From Diabrotica undecimpunctata (taxonomy: Eukaryota; Arthropoda; Insecta; Coleoptera; Chrysomelidae): 64,000 bases of DNA. The position numbers were made by a program, and so were the translations under genes. Within the stretch, counting starts at the first letter, position 1. Every line of letters starts with the position of its first letter. The notes beneath the pieces are model-generated. The model was not told the DNA's origin. It saw only the letters and a list, made by a program, of their open reading frames with translations, and did not search any database. The stretch covers positions 75,470,021 to 75,534,020 of the forward strand of contig NC_092807.1 of assembly GCF_040954645.1 (NCBI RefSeq). The letters are read 5' to 3'. Positions 47,101 to 56,809 of this stretch are shown here, piece by piece.

Positions 47101-47729
47101 ATGCATACCTGGGAACAATGATTAACTCCACAAATGATTACAATCAGGAGATAAAAATAAGAATAGAAAAGGCTAGAGCAAATTTCAACAAAATGAGAAG
47201 AGTTCTATGTACCAGGGATTTAAAACTGGAACTAAGAGTTAGGTTGGCGAGGTGCTATGTTTTTTCGACCTTATTTTATGGAATGGAATCTTGGACCTTG
47301 AATGCTACATCAATGAAAAAACTGGAATCATTTGAGCTGTGGGTGTACAGAAGAATTCTGAAAATATCATGGACAGAACACGTCACAAACAAAGAGGTTC
47401 TGAGAAGGATGAACAAAGAAATGGAAATTTTAAATTCAATAAAAACAAAAAAATTGGAATATCTCGGACATATTACACGTGGAGAGAAATACACCTTGCT
47501 CCAACTGATCATGCAGGGAAAGATCCAAGGAAAGAGAAGCATAGGGAGGCGTAGAATGTCATGGCTGCGCAACCTGAGAGAGTGGTACGGATGTACATCA
47601 AATGAACTTTTCAGAGCAGCCGTCTCAAAAGTTCGAATAGCTATGATGATTGCCGACCTCCGCCGCGGAGATGGCACTTGAAGAAGAAGATATAAATTCG
47701 AACCGCTCGTTTTATTTAATCTCGCTACA
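44192..47729 (+). mobile_element. LTR insertion (solo-LTR-like) in PLE-A, itself carrying an RTE element
   Basis: Begins TGTAACGAAATAGCCC and ends CTCGCTACA (TG...CA), with GTAT duplications on both sides. No gag or pol lies inside; only the RTE element (about 44362-47689) does. A TATATATAAATTCG-like box split by the RTE suggests plus orientation, opposite to PLE-A. The sequence differs from the LTRs of the Gypsy element at 57132-62547. Confidence 0.75.
44652..47681 (+). CDS. RTE-clade LINE ORF: endonuclease-reverse transcriptase, intact (1009 aa)
   Basis: One unbroken frame with all expected motifs. Endonuclease: GTWNVQSMFQPGK, GISEARW, QVYAPTAN, VLGDLNAKIG, YTWRSPAD, RNQIDYIMI and SDHNPL. 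RT: KSGKSPGPDMLPIEIL, CFIDYNKAFDKV, GVRQGCVLSPILFN and NIRYADDTVILAE. C-terminal region: KKLEYLGHITRG and RRRMSWLRNLREWYG. The length suits a full RTE protein. The 3' end is GGCACTTGAAGAAGAAG (to about 47689), the short GAA tail seen in the other RTE copies. A leader of roughly 290 bp precedes the ATG; its exact 5' end is blurred by TATATA target sequence. Nothing visible prevents activity. Expression is unknown. Confidence 0.95.
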   Translation: MDIPSKIIMVLETNNGVTDHGPRKPRSGRGEEDKDSQVVNQRIPCQKNADEKIRLSNTRIGTWNVQSMFQPGKMHNVIQEMNRLNIDVLGISEARWPNSGCFSTDEATIYYSGSENNQHRHGVAVIVNKKSNRAVECYFPISERVMVLKLVTSHAKLNLIQVYAPTANADEEEVELFYRDIEEAQRTTKTREITIVLGDLNAKIGKGQSGKCIGNYGLGNRNERGDRLLQFCQEQNFIITNTFFMLPNRRLYTWRSPADTSEKVVRNQIDYIMINERYRNAVKAVKAYPGSDVASDHNPLIAKITLTLKNIKRHQRIHTIDTRKLKEPKVKECLQHELHVNCNKLNTDTNDIDEYWNRLKDCLLEPCKEILKTSSRRKEEWMNDEILNMMEQRRQFKNKDNNKYREINHEIRKTIKQAKEKYFEEQCKEIEDLQNKYDLFNLHKKVKELAGLRKQNPTCAILDRHGTAITHTDEKIQRWAEYIDELFDDERGDLEHIELTSEEIGPYITKEEILHALKTMKSGKSPGPDMLPIEILKILDEKHIDVLVTLLNQIYSSGVLPKEWLTSIFICLPKKKNARECSDYRTISLMSHTLKLLLKVIHNRIYHKLDIDVNNTQFGFRKGLGTREALFSLNILIQRCLDVNQDIYACFIDYNKAFDKVRHEHLMNVLKSKKIDYNDLRIISNLYYKQRAKVRVNEQLSEEIEIRCGVRQGCVLSPILFNAYSEQVLKKALEGETAGIKVNGVPINNIRYADDTVILAENIEDLQRLVTRIAEYGKEYGLTMNVKKTKFMRISKTQRNNESLLINETNVEQVDKYAYLGTMINSTNDYNQEIKIRIEKARANFNKMRRVLCTRDLKLELRVRLARCYVFSTLFYGMESWTLNATSMKKLESFELWVYRRILKISWTEHVTNKEVLRRMNKEMEILNSIKTKKLEYLGHITRGEKYTLLQLIMQGKIQGKRSIGRRRMSWLRNLREWYGCTSNELFRAAVSKVRIAMMIADLRRGDGT

Positions 47730-48464
47730 GTATCATTTAAGAGTTCTCCAGTTTTTTGTAGGTAATCCTCTTTATACAATGCAACGGTTACGTTACCTTT
47801 ATCGCTTTTGACAATGTAAATTTCAGGATGGTTTTTAAGGAAAAGTTTAGTTTGTACATAGTATTTATTTAAAAGATGATCTTTGACTTCTATATGTCAA
47901 AAGTTTGTAATTGTAAATGTATATTTAGATCTAACAAAATCCTTTTGACTATCATTAAGTGGTCTGATTATTATCTATGATTCAATATCAGAAAGTAAAT
48001 TTGGAACTCTAATATCTGATTTAGAAGGACACAAAGAAAATTTAGCTAATAATGCTAAAAATGTTTTAATTTCAAAAGGAAAATGAATAGATGTTAGACT
48101 TTTAAACCATTTTTCTTGAAATTTTATCTTATCAAAAGTTTCTATTTTTAATTTATATAACTTATTATTCTGTATTTTTTTGATTTTATGAAATTCTCTA
48201 TTGTATTTATTTCTTTGTCTACGATTAAATTCATTAAATGTGTGGAAATTTTAAGACATTATAAGCCTTGGCACGTAACTCATATAATTGTTTTTCAAAA
48301 AAGTTACTATCAGCAAAAGTGATCTTAATCTCTAAATTAATAATATTTCTTCCAAACCTGTCACATAATTTCCGAGCATCATGATGAATATTCCCAGTGC
48401 GATGATGTAAAAGGGGGAATTAACATTAACTAGACCATTTGTAACATGTCCAGGGAAACATAAT

Positions 48465-48564
<100 letters not shown>

Positions 48565-49001
48565 AAAAGTGAAAATTTTAAGTTAGCATTCGTGACATTG
48601 AGACATTTTTGTAATTGGTCGCTATTTTAACTTATTTAAAAATTAATTGTTTTTGTGTTAAAAAAGTTTTTCAAAATTATATTACAAAATTTAAGAGAAA
48701 CATTTATTAGATAGGCAAATTTTTAGAATAGTTTTTTGAAATATGTTTAGCAGCATAAATTTATTAACAAAACTAATTTTATTTGGTGAGTAAATATAAT
48801 TTTTTTTTCTAGTTCCACTTTGTAAGATATTTTGTATTTTTTAGCAGCTTTTGAAAATGATTGTAAACACAATTGAAAGCTCGAGATAAAAAATAGTTAC
48901 CTAATAGCCCCTTTTATTGACATCCATCCAAAACATATTTACATATTTTTTCCAAACGAGTCACAAGTACTTCTTTTTTTTTCTTACTCTTGTAGAAAAA
49001 T

Positions 49002-49533
49002 ATGGGTTTTTTCGATGACATCCGAAACGATAATGGGCAATCCACAGTCAGAATTCTGAAGGAGTGGACTAGAATTACCATCAAACTTGCTGCTTTACAC
49101 AAGCAGAAGACTTTTTTGTTGAAATGTAGATCTAATGGATGTTTCCCTGGACATGTTACAAATGGCCTAGTTAATGTTAATTGTCTTTTACATCATCGCA
49201 CTGAGAATATTCATCATGATGCTCGGAAATTATGTGACAGGTTTGGAAGAAATATTATTAATTTAGAGATTAAGATCACTTTTGCTGATATTAACTTTTT
49301 TGAAAAACAATTACCTACATGAGTTACGTACCAAGGCTTATAATGTCTTAAATTTCCACACATTTAATGAATTTAATCGTAGACAAAGAATTAAATACAA
49401 TACAGAATTTCATAAAATTAAAAAAATACAAATTAATATGTTTAATAAATTAAAAATAGAAGCTTTTGATAAGATAAAATTTTTTATAGTTTAAAAATCT
49501 AATTCATTTTCCTTTTGAAAAAAATGTCTAGCA
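49002..49533 (+). pseudogene. PLE-B N-terminal coding segment
   Basis: Open from 49002 to 49322 (MGFFDDIRNDNGQSTVRILK; Cys/His cluster CRSNGCFPGH and CLLHHRTENIHHDARKLC), then a frameshift and further frame to 49494 (TKAYNVLNFHTFNEFNRRQR). This is the N-terminal domain that precedes RT in PLEs. It is cut at 49533 by the BEL element and resumes at 56810 (ALGPKFSLCPFKSDIRIPNL, to about 56986). The Cys/His cluster may be structural; I know no assigned function. Confidence 0.75.
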
Positions 49534-50073
49534 TGTTGTAAAAAGCAACCTGTATAATATAGTTATTTTATCGAATTGTGCGCTTATGTCGTCAGCTGTC
49601 GTGTTGACGTGTGTGCGACTGACTCCCTACATCATAAACACTCTACTCCCCGCTTTATATAACTTAGGACTAGGACTAGACAGTGACAGTTTGCCTCTCG
49701 GCAAGTGAAGGCCGGGCGTGTGTTGTCGATCCCAAAAAGTGCGTGGTGCGTAAGTAATAAATGCGCTTGTAAACCCGGTGTTTTGTGTTAAACGTCGTAT
49801 ATCAGTTTGTTTCTCTCAATTCTATGTATCTCTGTTACTGCCTCTCAGCACTGTAAAGCTAATATTTGTATAACTCTTTATGTAACTGTCAGAATTGCGA
49901 TAATTGTCAATGTTTGAATCAGCCCTTAAGTTCACTGTAAATAAATCGAAGGAAAATACCTCTTAATTGTTTTATTGCTTCAGTGGTCCTTTATAAATAT
50001 TTTGAAGCAATTAGGTGTTCAAATACGCCTCTCTTAAATGTGGATAGTTTGGCAACAAAGTTTACCCTTTCCA
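49534..50073 (+). repeat. 5' LTR of BEL/Pao element
   Basis: TGTTGTAAAAAG to TTTACCCTTTCCA. A TATA-like box (CTTTATATAACTTAGG, about 49653) lies upstream of GC-rich leader sequence. The primer-binding site is not certain: TGGTCTCTTCGAACCG begins at about 50083, 9 bases after the LTR, and I could not match it confidently to a tRNA end. Confidence 0.93.
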
Positions 50074-50646
50074 TCATCTTGTGGTCTCTTCGAACCGAAT
50101 ATATTGTTTATCGCAATTCCTTTTCATAAATCAAATTAATTTTCTCTTATTTTAATTCTTTTCCCATAAAAATTAAAATAATACTCATTACTAAGTGCTC
50201 TTCACAAAATAGAACTTTGCGTAAAAACATAAGATAAACAATCTCACGGCACATGGAACATTACGTCACCACGCAAGTGTTTGAAGTGTTCATCCTCAAC
50301 ATTCTTATCGCAGATTTATCGCTCTTCGAGGTGCATCTCAAAATCTCAAGTGAAATTGCTGACAAGAAACATGTGATGTGACTGGATTTATGGATTTTTT
50401 ACGATTCGTTTCTATTAATTTGGTGAGTTCGTTCCATGATATATTTTTATAATCACGCGTATAGGGACATTCAAAAGTTCGAACGCGTATTATTAGTATA
50501 CAGGACGAGTTTATATTTCGCAGGATTCGTAAAGACATTATTTTCTGAGACTCTTGTTTATTATACGGGGTGGACTAAGCTGTGTTTTAGACTCTAAAAT
50601 TTTTTATTTCTCGTGTATCTCTCATAGATAAATATCTCGCAAAGCT
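50074..50646 (+). other. BEL leader between 5' LTR and gag
   Basis: No gene. Expected to hold the primer-binding and packaging signals, none of which I can pin down. Confidence 0.5.
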
Positions 50647-51002
50647 TTCGATACATCTCTAACCGCAATGGATCAATTAAAGAAACAACGCAAACCGTTG
50701 AAATCAAAAATCTCTCGTATCTCTAATTGGTTAAGGGATAACTCTACTCAAGAAACGGATCCCTTGCAGTTCCAACTCCGTCATACTGAACTAACGAATT
50801 GTTACGCCAAATATGATGACCTCATTCGATACATCTCTAACCGCAATGGATCAATTAAAGAAACAACGCAAACCGTTGAAATCAAAAATCTCTCGTATCT
50901 CTAATTGGTTAAGGGATAACTCTACTCAAGAAACGGATCCCTTGCAGTTCCAACTCCGTCATACTGAACTAACGAATTGTTACGCCAAATATGATGACCT
51001 CA
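50647..51002 (+). repeat. 178-bp tandem duplication spanning the BEL gag start
   Basis: 50647-50824 is repeated at 50825-51002. Each copy contains the ATG MDQLKKQRKPLKSK. Because 178 is not a multiple of three, the first ATG (50668) leads only to a 78-codon frame ending at 50904. The second ATG (50846) opens the full gag-pol frame. Confidence 0.93.
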
Positions 51003-53257
51003 TGGATCAGATTGAGGAACTGGACGAAGAAAACACTGAAGAACGCGATAGGGAAGAAATTGAAGAAAAGTACTTCTCAACTCTGGCAGGTCTTCAACAT
51101 AGAATGGAGATGCTCCAACCTCCTTCACACCAGTTCAGTTCCACTTCTCCACGTTTAGCTAGTGCTAAAGTGACTCTTCCCGAAATTAAAATTCAAACTT
51201 TCTCAGGATGCTTCTCAGAATGGAGTGCATTCTATCAGCTCTTCGAGACGTTAATTATTAATAACCCGGAACTCAACAACGTCCAGCGTTTTGTTTATCT
51301 CAAATCCTTTCTACGCAACGAACCTCTCCAGTTGGTAGAAAACATCCAAGTTTTAGAAGAAAACTTCCAAATCGCGTTAGAGACTCTTCGAAATCGCTAC
51401 GAAAACAAATCGCGCGTAATTAGTTTGCTTATACAGCGTCTTTTGAAAGTTCCATCCTTAGTCAAAACTAATGCAAAGGCCTTACGTGAATTGTTGGTCA
51501 CCGCAAAACAGACCTTACTCGCGCTAAAAAATATGAATGTACCCATCGAGCATTGGGATCTCTTATTAATAGAAATATTTTTGCAAAAAGTGGACTTTAC
51601 TACTCACCGGTCTTTCGAATACGAGTTAGGGTCAAAAGATATTCCCACGCTAAATCAATTCTTTGATTTTTTAGAAAAAAAGTGTGACATTATGGAAAAG
51701 TTAAACTCCTCAGATAATAACGATAAAAAAGTTATTAAAACAAACTCTAAAACGGTTCTCTTCTCTTCGGCAAGTAATAAAAATAACTCATACTCCAAAA
51801 CATGCGTATTTTGTAATAATGCTACACACACTATTTATGCATGCACAAAATTTGCTAATCTTTTCTTACAGGATAAGTATAAATTTGTTAATGAAAACAA
51901 ACTATGTCGCAACTGTTTAGGAACTAAACACTTTTCTCAAAATTGTTCGTCTCAACGTTCATGTAGTATATGCAAGAAAAGGCATCACACACTCTTGCAC
52001 AATGACCATGAAAATAGCTCTTCTTCTAGTAGATCTTTTCAAAGACAAAATCACGCAACCTCTCGCAATGTACAAAACACTTGGTCTGATGGTGAAGCCG
52101 GTCCAAGTAATTCTGTCTCTCTCTCTGAATCTCAAACCTCTCAGGTCTCAAATGTGATGACTTCTCTCTCTGCTCTGTCAATAAAGCAGGATGTTCTGCT
52201 GGCAACCGCTCTAGTCACTATTTATTCAAAGCATGGCGTACCCATACACGCTAGATGTATTTTAGATAGTGGATCTCAGTCGTCATTTGTCTCTAAAGAT
52301 TTGGTTCAAAAATTAAATCTCTCTCCTTACAGCAAAAGGTTACAAATCTCTACTATCTCTGAACATAGTTCATTCTCGAACAAAATGGTCGATCTAGAAA
52401 TTTTTCCATACAAAAGAAATGGTAATGGTTTCAAAATCTCCTGTGGTATTTTAGACAACATAACTTGTAGACTCCCTCAGGTATCCATAAACAGAAGTAA
52501 ATTTAATATCCCCTCTACAGTCACTCTCGCAGATCCCACCTACTCTGTCCCTGGAAATATAGATCTTCTTCTTGCCAGTGACATATATAGCGAGTTGTTA
52601 TCGGATGGTTTAATACGTTTAGGTAAAGGACTCCCTGTTCTCCAGAACACACACTTAGGGTACATTATGTTTGGTTCTTTACCTCCTTACGCACTTCACA
52701 AAGGAATTTATAGCTCACAGTTGTCCCCTACACAGTCAAATGTCTCTTTATTTGTCCAGTCCACATCTGAGGAAGATAAGCTCGATAATATAATTCGACA
52801 ATTCTTCGAAGTCGAAGAAGTGACCCCCTCTGTTAAAATCTCCTCCTCTGAGGATCTGGCTGAACAAATATTCACTGAAACAACTCAAATTCTACCTTCT
52901 GGTCGGTTTCAGGTAAAGCTTCCTCTCATTTCTGAAACAGCACATAAAATGCTGGGCAATTCTTACAATATGGCTAGGAAAAGGTTTATTAGTTTAGAAA
53001 ATAAACTCTTAAAGCACGAAAATGTATACACTCAATATAAAGCATTCATCAATGAATATGTTTCTCTTGGACATGGCAAAAAGGTTCCTCTTTCTCTCAC
53101 AAATGTGCACTTAGAAAATAAATACTTTTTACCTCATCACTCTGTCATAAAAGAAGAATCATTAACTACCAAATTACGGGTGGTTTTTGATGGCTCCATG
53201 AAAAGTTCCAGTGGCTATTCTCTTAATGACATCCTGTTGAAAGGAAAAACTCTTTAG
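50846..53257 (+). CDS. BEL/Pao Gag-protease-RT N-terminal part, up to in-frame TAG
   Basis: ATG at 50846 is chosen because it matches the duplicated gag start; ATGs at 50813/50816 lie in the junction. Domains: coiled-coil start, DUF1759-type capsid (residues about 100-290, LPEIKIQTFSGCFSEW), zinc-binding CVFCNNATHTIYAC, CRNCLGTKHFSQNC and CSICKKRHHTLLH, the aspartic protease motif CILDSGSQSSFVS (about 52257), then the RT N-terminal A17-type region (SLTTKLRVVFDGS). The frame ends at TAG 53255-53257, but the same frame continues downstream, so the protein is cut within RT. Confidence 0.92.
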   Translation: MDQLKKQRKPLKSKISRISNWLRDNSTQETDPLQFQLRHTELTNCYAKYDDLMDQIEELDEENTEERDREEIEEKYFSTLAGLQHRMEMLQPPSHQFSSTSPRLASAKVTLPEIKIQTFSGCFSEWSAFYQLFETLIINNPELNNVQRFVYLKSFLRNEPLQLVENIQVLEENFQIALETLRNRYENKSRVISLLIQRLLKVPSLVKTNAKALRELLVTAKQTLLALKNMNVPIEHWDLLLIEIFLQKVDFTTHRSFEYELGSKDIPTLNQFFDFLEKKCDIMEKLNSSDNNDKKVIKTNSKTVLFSSASNKNNSYSKTCVFCNNATHTIYACTKFANLFLQDKYKFVNENKLCRNCLGTKHFSQNCSSQRSCSICKKRHHTLLHNDHENSSSSSRSFQRQNHATSRNVQNTWSDGEAGPSNSVSLSESQTSQVSNVMTSLSALSIKQDVLLATALVTIYSKHGVPIHARCILDSGSQSSFVSKDLVQKLNLSPYSKRLQISTISEHSSFSNKMVDLEIFPYKRNGNGFKISCGILDNITCRLPQVSINRSKFNIPSTVTLADPTYSVPGNIDLLLASDIYSELLSDGLIRLGKGLPVLQNTHLGYIMFGSLPPYALHKGIYSSQLSPTQSNVSLFVQSTSEEDKLDNIIRQFFEVEEVTPSVKISSSEDLAEQIFTETTQILPSGRFQVKLPLISETAHKMLGNSYNMARKRFISLENKLLKHENVYTQYKAFINEYVSLGHGKKVPLSLTNVHLENKYFLPHHSVIKEESLTTKLRVVFDGSMKSSSGYSLNDILLKGKTL

Positions 53258-56122
53258 CCTGAACTTTTCGACATTCTCCTTCGGTTTAGATTGTATACCT
53301 ATGTCTTCACTTCCGACATACAAAAAATGTACAGGCAGGTACGAATTCATCCTGATCACACATTCCTGCAGAATATCCTCTGGCGGGATTCTCCAGAACA
53401 GGACATCGAATGTCTTGAGCTTCAAACCGTAACTTATGGAACAAAAAGCGCAAGCTTTCAAAGTACTCGTTGTTTGATGGAATTAGCTAAAACTCATCAA
53501 AACAAATACCCATTGGCCTCCGATGCTCTCTTAACAGGATGCTATGTAGATGACATTCTATATGGGGCCAATGACACGCAAACTCTTCTTAAGGCTCATA
53601 ATGAGATAACTGACCTACTCAACAAGGCATGCATTTCTCTTCATAAATGGTGCTCTAACTCAAAAATGTTTTTGGAAAATGTTTCTACTCTCTCTACAAA
53701 CTCTGCGTATATTATTTCACCAGAGAATGCTTCTAATAAGGTTTTAGGTCTCTGTTGGAACCCCAGTACTGATACATTTTCAATTTCTGTACCTCAATTA
53801 TCAATAAAGGATAATTACACAAAAAGGGAAGTACTCTCTATTATCGCTCAAATTTTTGATCCACAAGGGCTCATTAATCCCGTAACTGTTCTTGCTAAAA
53901 TTATTATGCAAAAAATTTGGATTTCTAAAATTAATTGGAATGACTCCGTGGATTTAAATATTTTAAATGAATGGTTGAAGTTTATAACTGATCTCGCTGC
54001 TCTCAAAGACATAAGCATACCCAGATGTCTTTTCTCATGTCATGAAATTTCTTCTATTGAAATTCACTCTTTTTCTGACGCAAGTTTGAAAGCATATGCT
54101 GCTTGTTGTTATATACGGGTCATCTACAAATCAAAAAATATCTCGTGCTCTCTTATTGTTTCGAAAAGTCGTATTGCTCCTTTAAAGACCATAACGCTTC
54201 CAAGGCTGGAACTTATGGGTGCTTTATTGGCTAGCAAGCTCACCACAAAGGTGGTTGATATCATAAAGGATAAATTGCCCTCTATTACCTCTATAAACAT
54301 GTGGAGCGATTCTGAGATAGTTTTGGCGTGGCTCAGATCACATCACTCCAGATGGAATCAATTTGTCGCCAACAGGGTAGCTCAAATTCAAGAAAATTCT
54401 TCTCACTCTCATTGGAGACACGTAAAGTCTAAAGACAACCCTGCTGACATCCTCTCCAGAGGAATGATGCCCTCTAACATACTCAACTCCACTCTTTGGT
54501 TTCACGGTCCTCAGTTTTTGCAAACATTTGACCTAAATTTGTCTGAATATAGTCCGAAGTTTAATTCTAATAAATTACCTGAAGAAAGAAAAGTTGTTCT
54601 TCACACTCGAAGTGCTCAATTTGAGTTCTTTGTCATGCTTTCTGAAAGGTTCTCCAGTTTCACGAAATATGTAAGGACTATAGCTTATGTACTCAGATTT
54701 GGTAATAACGCAAAGTCTGGCACTCAAAAATTATCCGGTGCACTTGAAGTATCTGAACTTCAAAATGCCGAAATGAAAATTATAAAATTATTGCAAAACT
54801 CATGTTTTTCCTCAGAAATTGCTGATCTCAAAGGCAATAAGATTATTTCTAATAAGTCTCTCTTACAATTTGCTCCTTTTCTTGACAAAAATGAAATGCT
54901 CCGTGTAGGTGGACGTCTTAGGTATTCCGAAGTTACCTTTGATCAAAAATATCCTCTCCTCCTCCCCTCAAAAAATCATGTTGTTCGTCTAATTCTCAAA
55001 AAAGAACATCTCAGGCTCCATCATGAAGGTCCTCAGAATACTCTCTCTCAAGTTCGCCTTAGATATTGGCCCTTGAATGGTCTACGGGAGATTAAGAGGA
55101 TAGTCCACGAATGTCATGTTTGTTTCAAGTTTAATGCCAAACCCTTAGCTCAAATCATGTCTGATTTACCTAAGGAACGCTTATGCTCTGCTCAAGTTTT
55201 TGCTCATGTAGGTTTGGATTTTGGTGGTCCCTTTCTAATAAAGGCCTCTAAACTTCGTAAAAGTCCCTTGATAAAGTCATACATAGCTCTGTTTGTCTGT
55301 ATGTCCACACGTGCGGTTCATATAGAATTAGTCAGTGGGCTTACAACAGAAGCGTTTCTTCTCACTCTCAAGCGCTTTATCAGTCGCAGAGGTCTCCCTC
55401 AGACTATTTTCTCTGATAATGCGACAAACTTTCTTGGGGCTAAAAATCAGTTATTCGAACTCTACAATTTCTTGAAAAATAAGGAAACTAACTCTTCTAT
55501 TCAGGAATTTTTAGCCTCCTCTCAAATTCGGTGGAAAACAATACCACCTCGATCTCCTCATCATGGAGGACTCTGGGAGAGCGCTATAAAGAGCGCTAAA
55601 CATCATATCTATAGATTGTTGGGCAATCTCAAAATTACATTCGAGGAATTCAGTACCGTGCTTACCCAAATTGAAGCCGTACTTAATTCTCGGCCCATTT
55701 GTGCCCTCTCTAATGATCCCTCCGATTTCACATATCTTACCCCTGGTCACTTCCTGATTGGAAGGTCTCTCACCTCGCTACCCGACCAGGAGTATACATC
55801 TATCCCGGAAAATCGACTTAGCATCTGGCAAAATCTCTCTAAGCTCCAGCAACTTTTTTGGAAAAGGTGGTCGACTGATTATCTGAATCGACTTCAAAAT
55901 CGTCCAAAATGGTTTCTCCCATTTAAAAATTTACAACCCAATGACCTTGTGCTAGTTAAAGAAGACAATCTCCCTCCTCTCTACTGGTCATTGGCACGAG
56001 TGATGGAAGTCTTTCCGGGTAAAGATGGCCGAGTGAGAATTGCATCTGTTAAAACTAAGGATGGGATTTTCAAACGCTCGATAACAAAATTGTGTCCTCT
56101 TCCTAGTGAAGGATTATGTTAA
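53258..56122 (+). CDS. BEL/Pao RT, RNase H and integrase (frame continued after the TAG)
   Basis: Follows the TAG in the same frame and stays open to 56122. RT: TSDIQKMYRQV, QTVTYGTKSASFQ and CYVDDILYGA (catalytic). RNase H: SFSDASLKAYAACCY, LELMGALLA, WSDSEIVLAW and NPADILSRG. Integrase: zinc region (HLRLHHEG, CHVCFK), Asp in VGLDFGGPF, Asp in FSDNATNFLGA, Glu in HHGGLWESAIK; the C-terminal DUF5641-type segment (WSLARVMEVFPGKDGRVR) is present. All catalytic residues are intact. Only the TAG separates this from a complete polyprotein. Confidence 0.92.
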   Translation, partial: PELFDILLRFRLYTYVFTSDIQKMYRQVRIHPDHTFLQNILWRDSPEQDIECLELQTVTYGTKSASFQSTRCLMELAKTHQNKYPLASDALLTGCYVDDILYGANDTQTLLKAHNEITDLLNKACISLHKWCSNSKMFLENVSTLSTNSAYIISPENASNKVLGLCWNPSTDTFSISVPQLSIKDNYTKREVLSIIAQIFDPQGLINPVTVLAKIIMQKIWISKINWNDSVDLNILNEWLKFITDLAALKDISIPRCLFSCHEISSIEIHSFSDASLKAYAACCYIRVIYKSKNISCSLIVSKSRIAPLKTITLPRLELMGALLASKLTTKVVDIIKDKLPSITSINMWSDSEIVLAWLRSHHSRWNQFVANRVAQIQENSSHSHWRHVKSKDNPADILSRGMMPSNILNSTLWFHGPQFLQTFDLNLSEYSPKFNSNKLPEERKVVLHTRSAQFEFFVMLSERFSSFTKYVRTIAYVLRFGNNAKSGTQKLSGALEVSELQNAEMKIIKLLQNSCFSSEIADLKGNKIISNKSLLQFAPFLDKNEMLRVGGRLRYSEVTFDQKYPLLLPSKNHVVRLILKKEHLRLHHEGPQNTLSQVRLRYWPLNGLREIKRIVHECHVCFKFNAKPLAQIMSDLPKERLCSAQVFAHVGLDFGGPFLIKASKLRKSPLIKSYIALFVCMSTRAVHIELVSGLTTEAFLLTLKRFISRRGLPQTIFSDNATNFLGAKNQLFELYNFLKNKETNSSIQEFLASSQIRWKTIPPRSPHHGGLWESAIKSAKHHIYRLLGNLKITFEEFSTVLTQIEAVLNSRPICALSNDPSDFTYLTPGHFLIGRSLTSLPDQEYTSIPENRLSIWQNLSKLQQLFWKRWSTDYLNRLQNRPKWFLPFKNLQPNDLVLVKEDNLPPLYWSLARVMEVFPGKDGRVRIASVKTKDGIFKRSITKLCPLPSEGLC

Positions 56123-56250
56123 TGTTATTAGGTTTAGTACTTTTACTCATAATATGTTGTTTGTATGAATTTGTATACTATTACTCATATTGGTTTTTTT
56201 ATGTACTCTTTTCTTTTTAATGTCTTTTATAATGTTAAAGCTAGTGCTTC

Positions 56251-56804
56251 AACGGGGGGCAGTATGTTGTAAAAAGCAACCTGTATAATATAGTTATTTT
56301 ATCGAATTGTGCGCTTATGTCGTCAGCTGTCGTGTTGACGTGTGTGCGACTGACTCCCTACATCATAAACACTCTACTCCCCGCTTTATATAACTTAGGA
56401 CTAGGACTAGACAGTGACAGTTTGCCTCTCGGCAAGTGAAGGCCGGGCGTGTGTTGTCGATCCCAAAAAGTGCGTGGTGCGTAAGTAATAAATGCGCTTG
56501 TAAACCCGGTGTTTTGTGTTAAACGTCGTATATCAGTTTGTTTCTCTCAATTCTATGTATCTCTGTTACTGCCTCTCAGCACTGTAAAGCTAATATTTGT
56601 ATAACTCTTTATGTAACTGTCAGAATTGCGATAATTGTCAATGTTTGAATCAGCCCTTAAGTTCACTGTAAATAAATCGAAGGAAAATACCTCTTAATTG
56701 TTTTATTGCTTCAGTGGTCCTTTATAAATATTTTGAAGCAATTAGGTGTTCAAATACGCCTCTCTTAAATGTGGATAGTTTGGCAACAAAGTTTACCCTT
56801 TCCA
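56251..56804 (+). repeat. Polypurine tract and 3' LTR of BEL/Pao element
   Basis: AACGGGGGGCAGTA (56251-56264) precedes the LTR 56265-56804. Comparison with 49534-50073 by eye showed no difference over 540 bp. Confidence 0.93.
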
Positions 56805-56809
56805 TAGCA

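Larger units (their letters stand above)
43130..48450 (-). pseudogene. PLE-A reverse transcriptase, frameshifted, GIY-YIG deleted
   Basis: The 5' part (48450-47734) has the N-terminal domain (readable with PLE-B as guide) up to the segment before the insertion (YKEDYLQKTGELLNDT at about 47780). The RT continues after the insertion: QQKANCLVSKLNRKKFIDN and FYALPKIHKPTLSMRPIVSS (44147-43857), GSSLSPILSSYV and KRYVDDLVLALPK (43721-43335). The frame then decays through NIKIATKNIKTISSLYSKT near 43190-43140. There PLE-B goes on to GIY-YIG, but PLE-A jumps to the terminal region, so the endonuclease is deleted. YVDD is intact. Confidence 0.83.
49534..56804 (+). mobile_element. BEL/Pao LTR retrotransposon, nearly intact
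   Basis: 540-bp LTRs at both ends, identical in my reading, with 5-bp duplication TAGCA (49529-49533 and 56805-56809), the usual BEL/Pao size. A single gag-pro-pol frame is broken by one TAG. Identical LTRs mean a recent insertion. Confidence 0.95.

Noticed and set aside
53255..53257. Programmed stop-codon readthrough in the BEL element
   Set aside because: Readthrough sites in retroelements lie between gag and protease; this TAG is inside RT. Kept only as an alternative in the findings.
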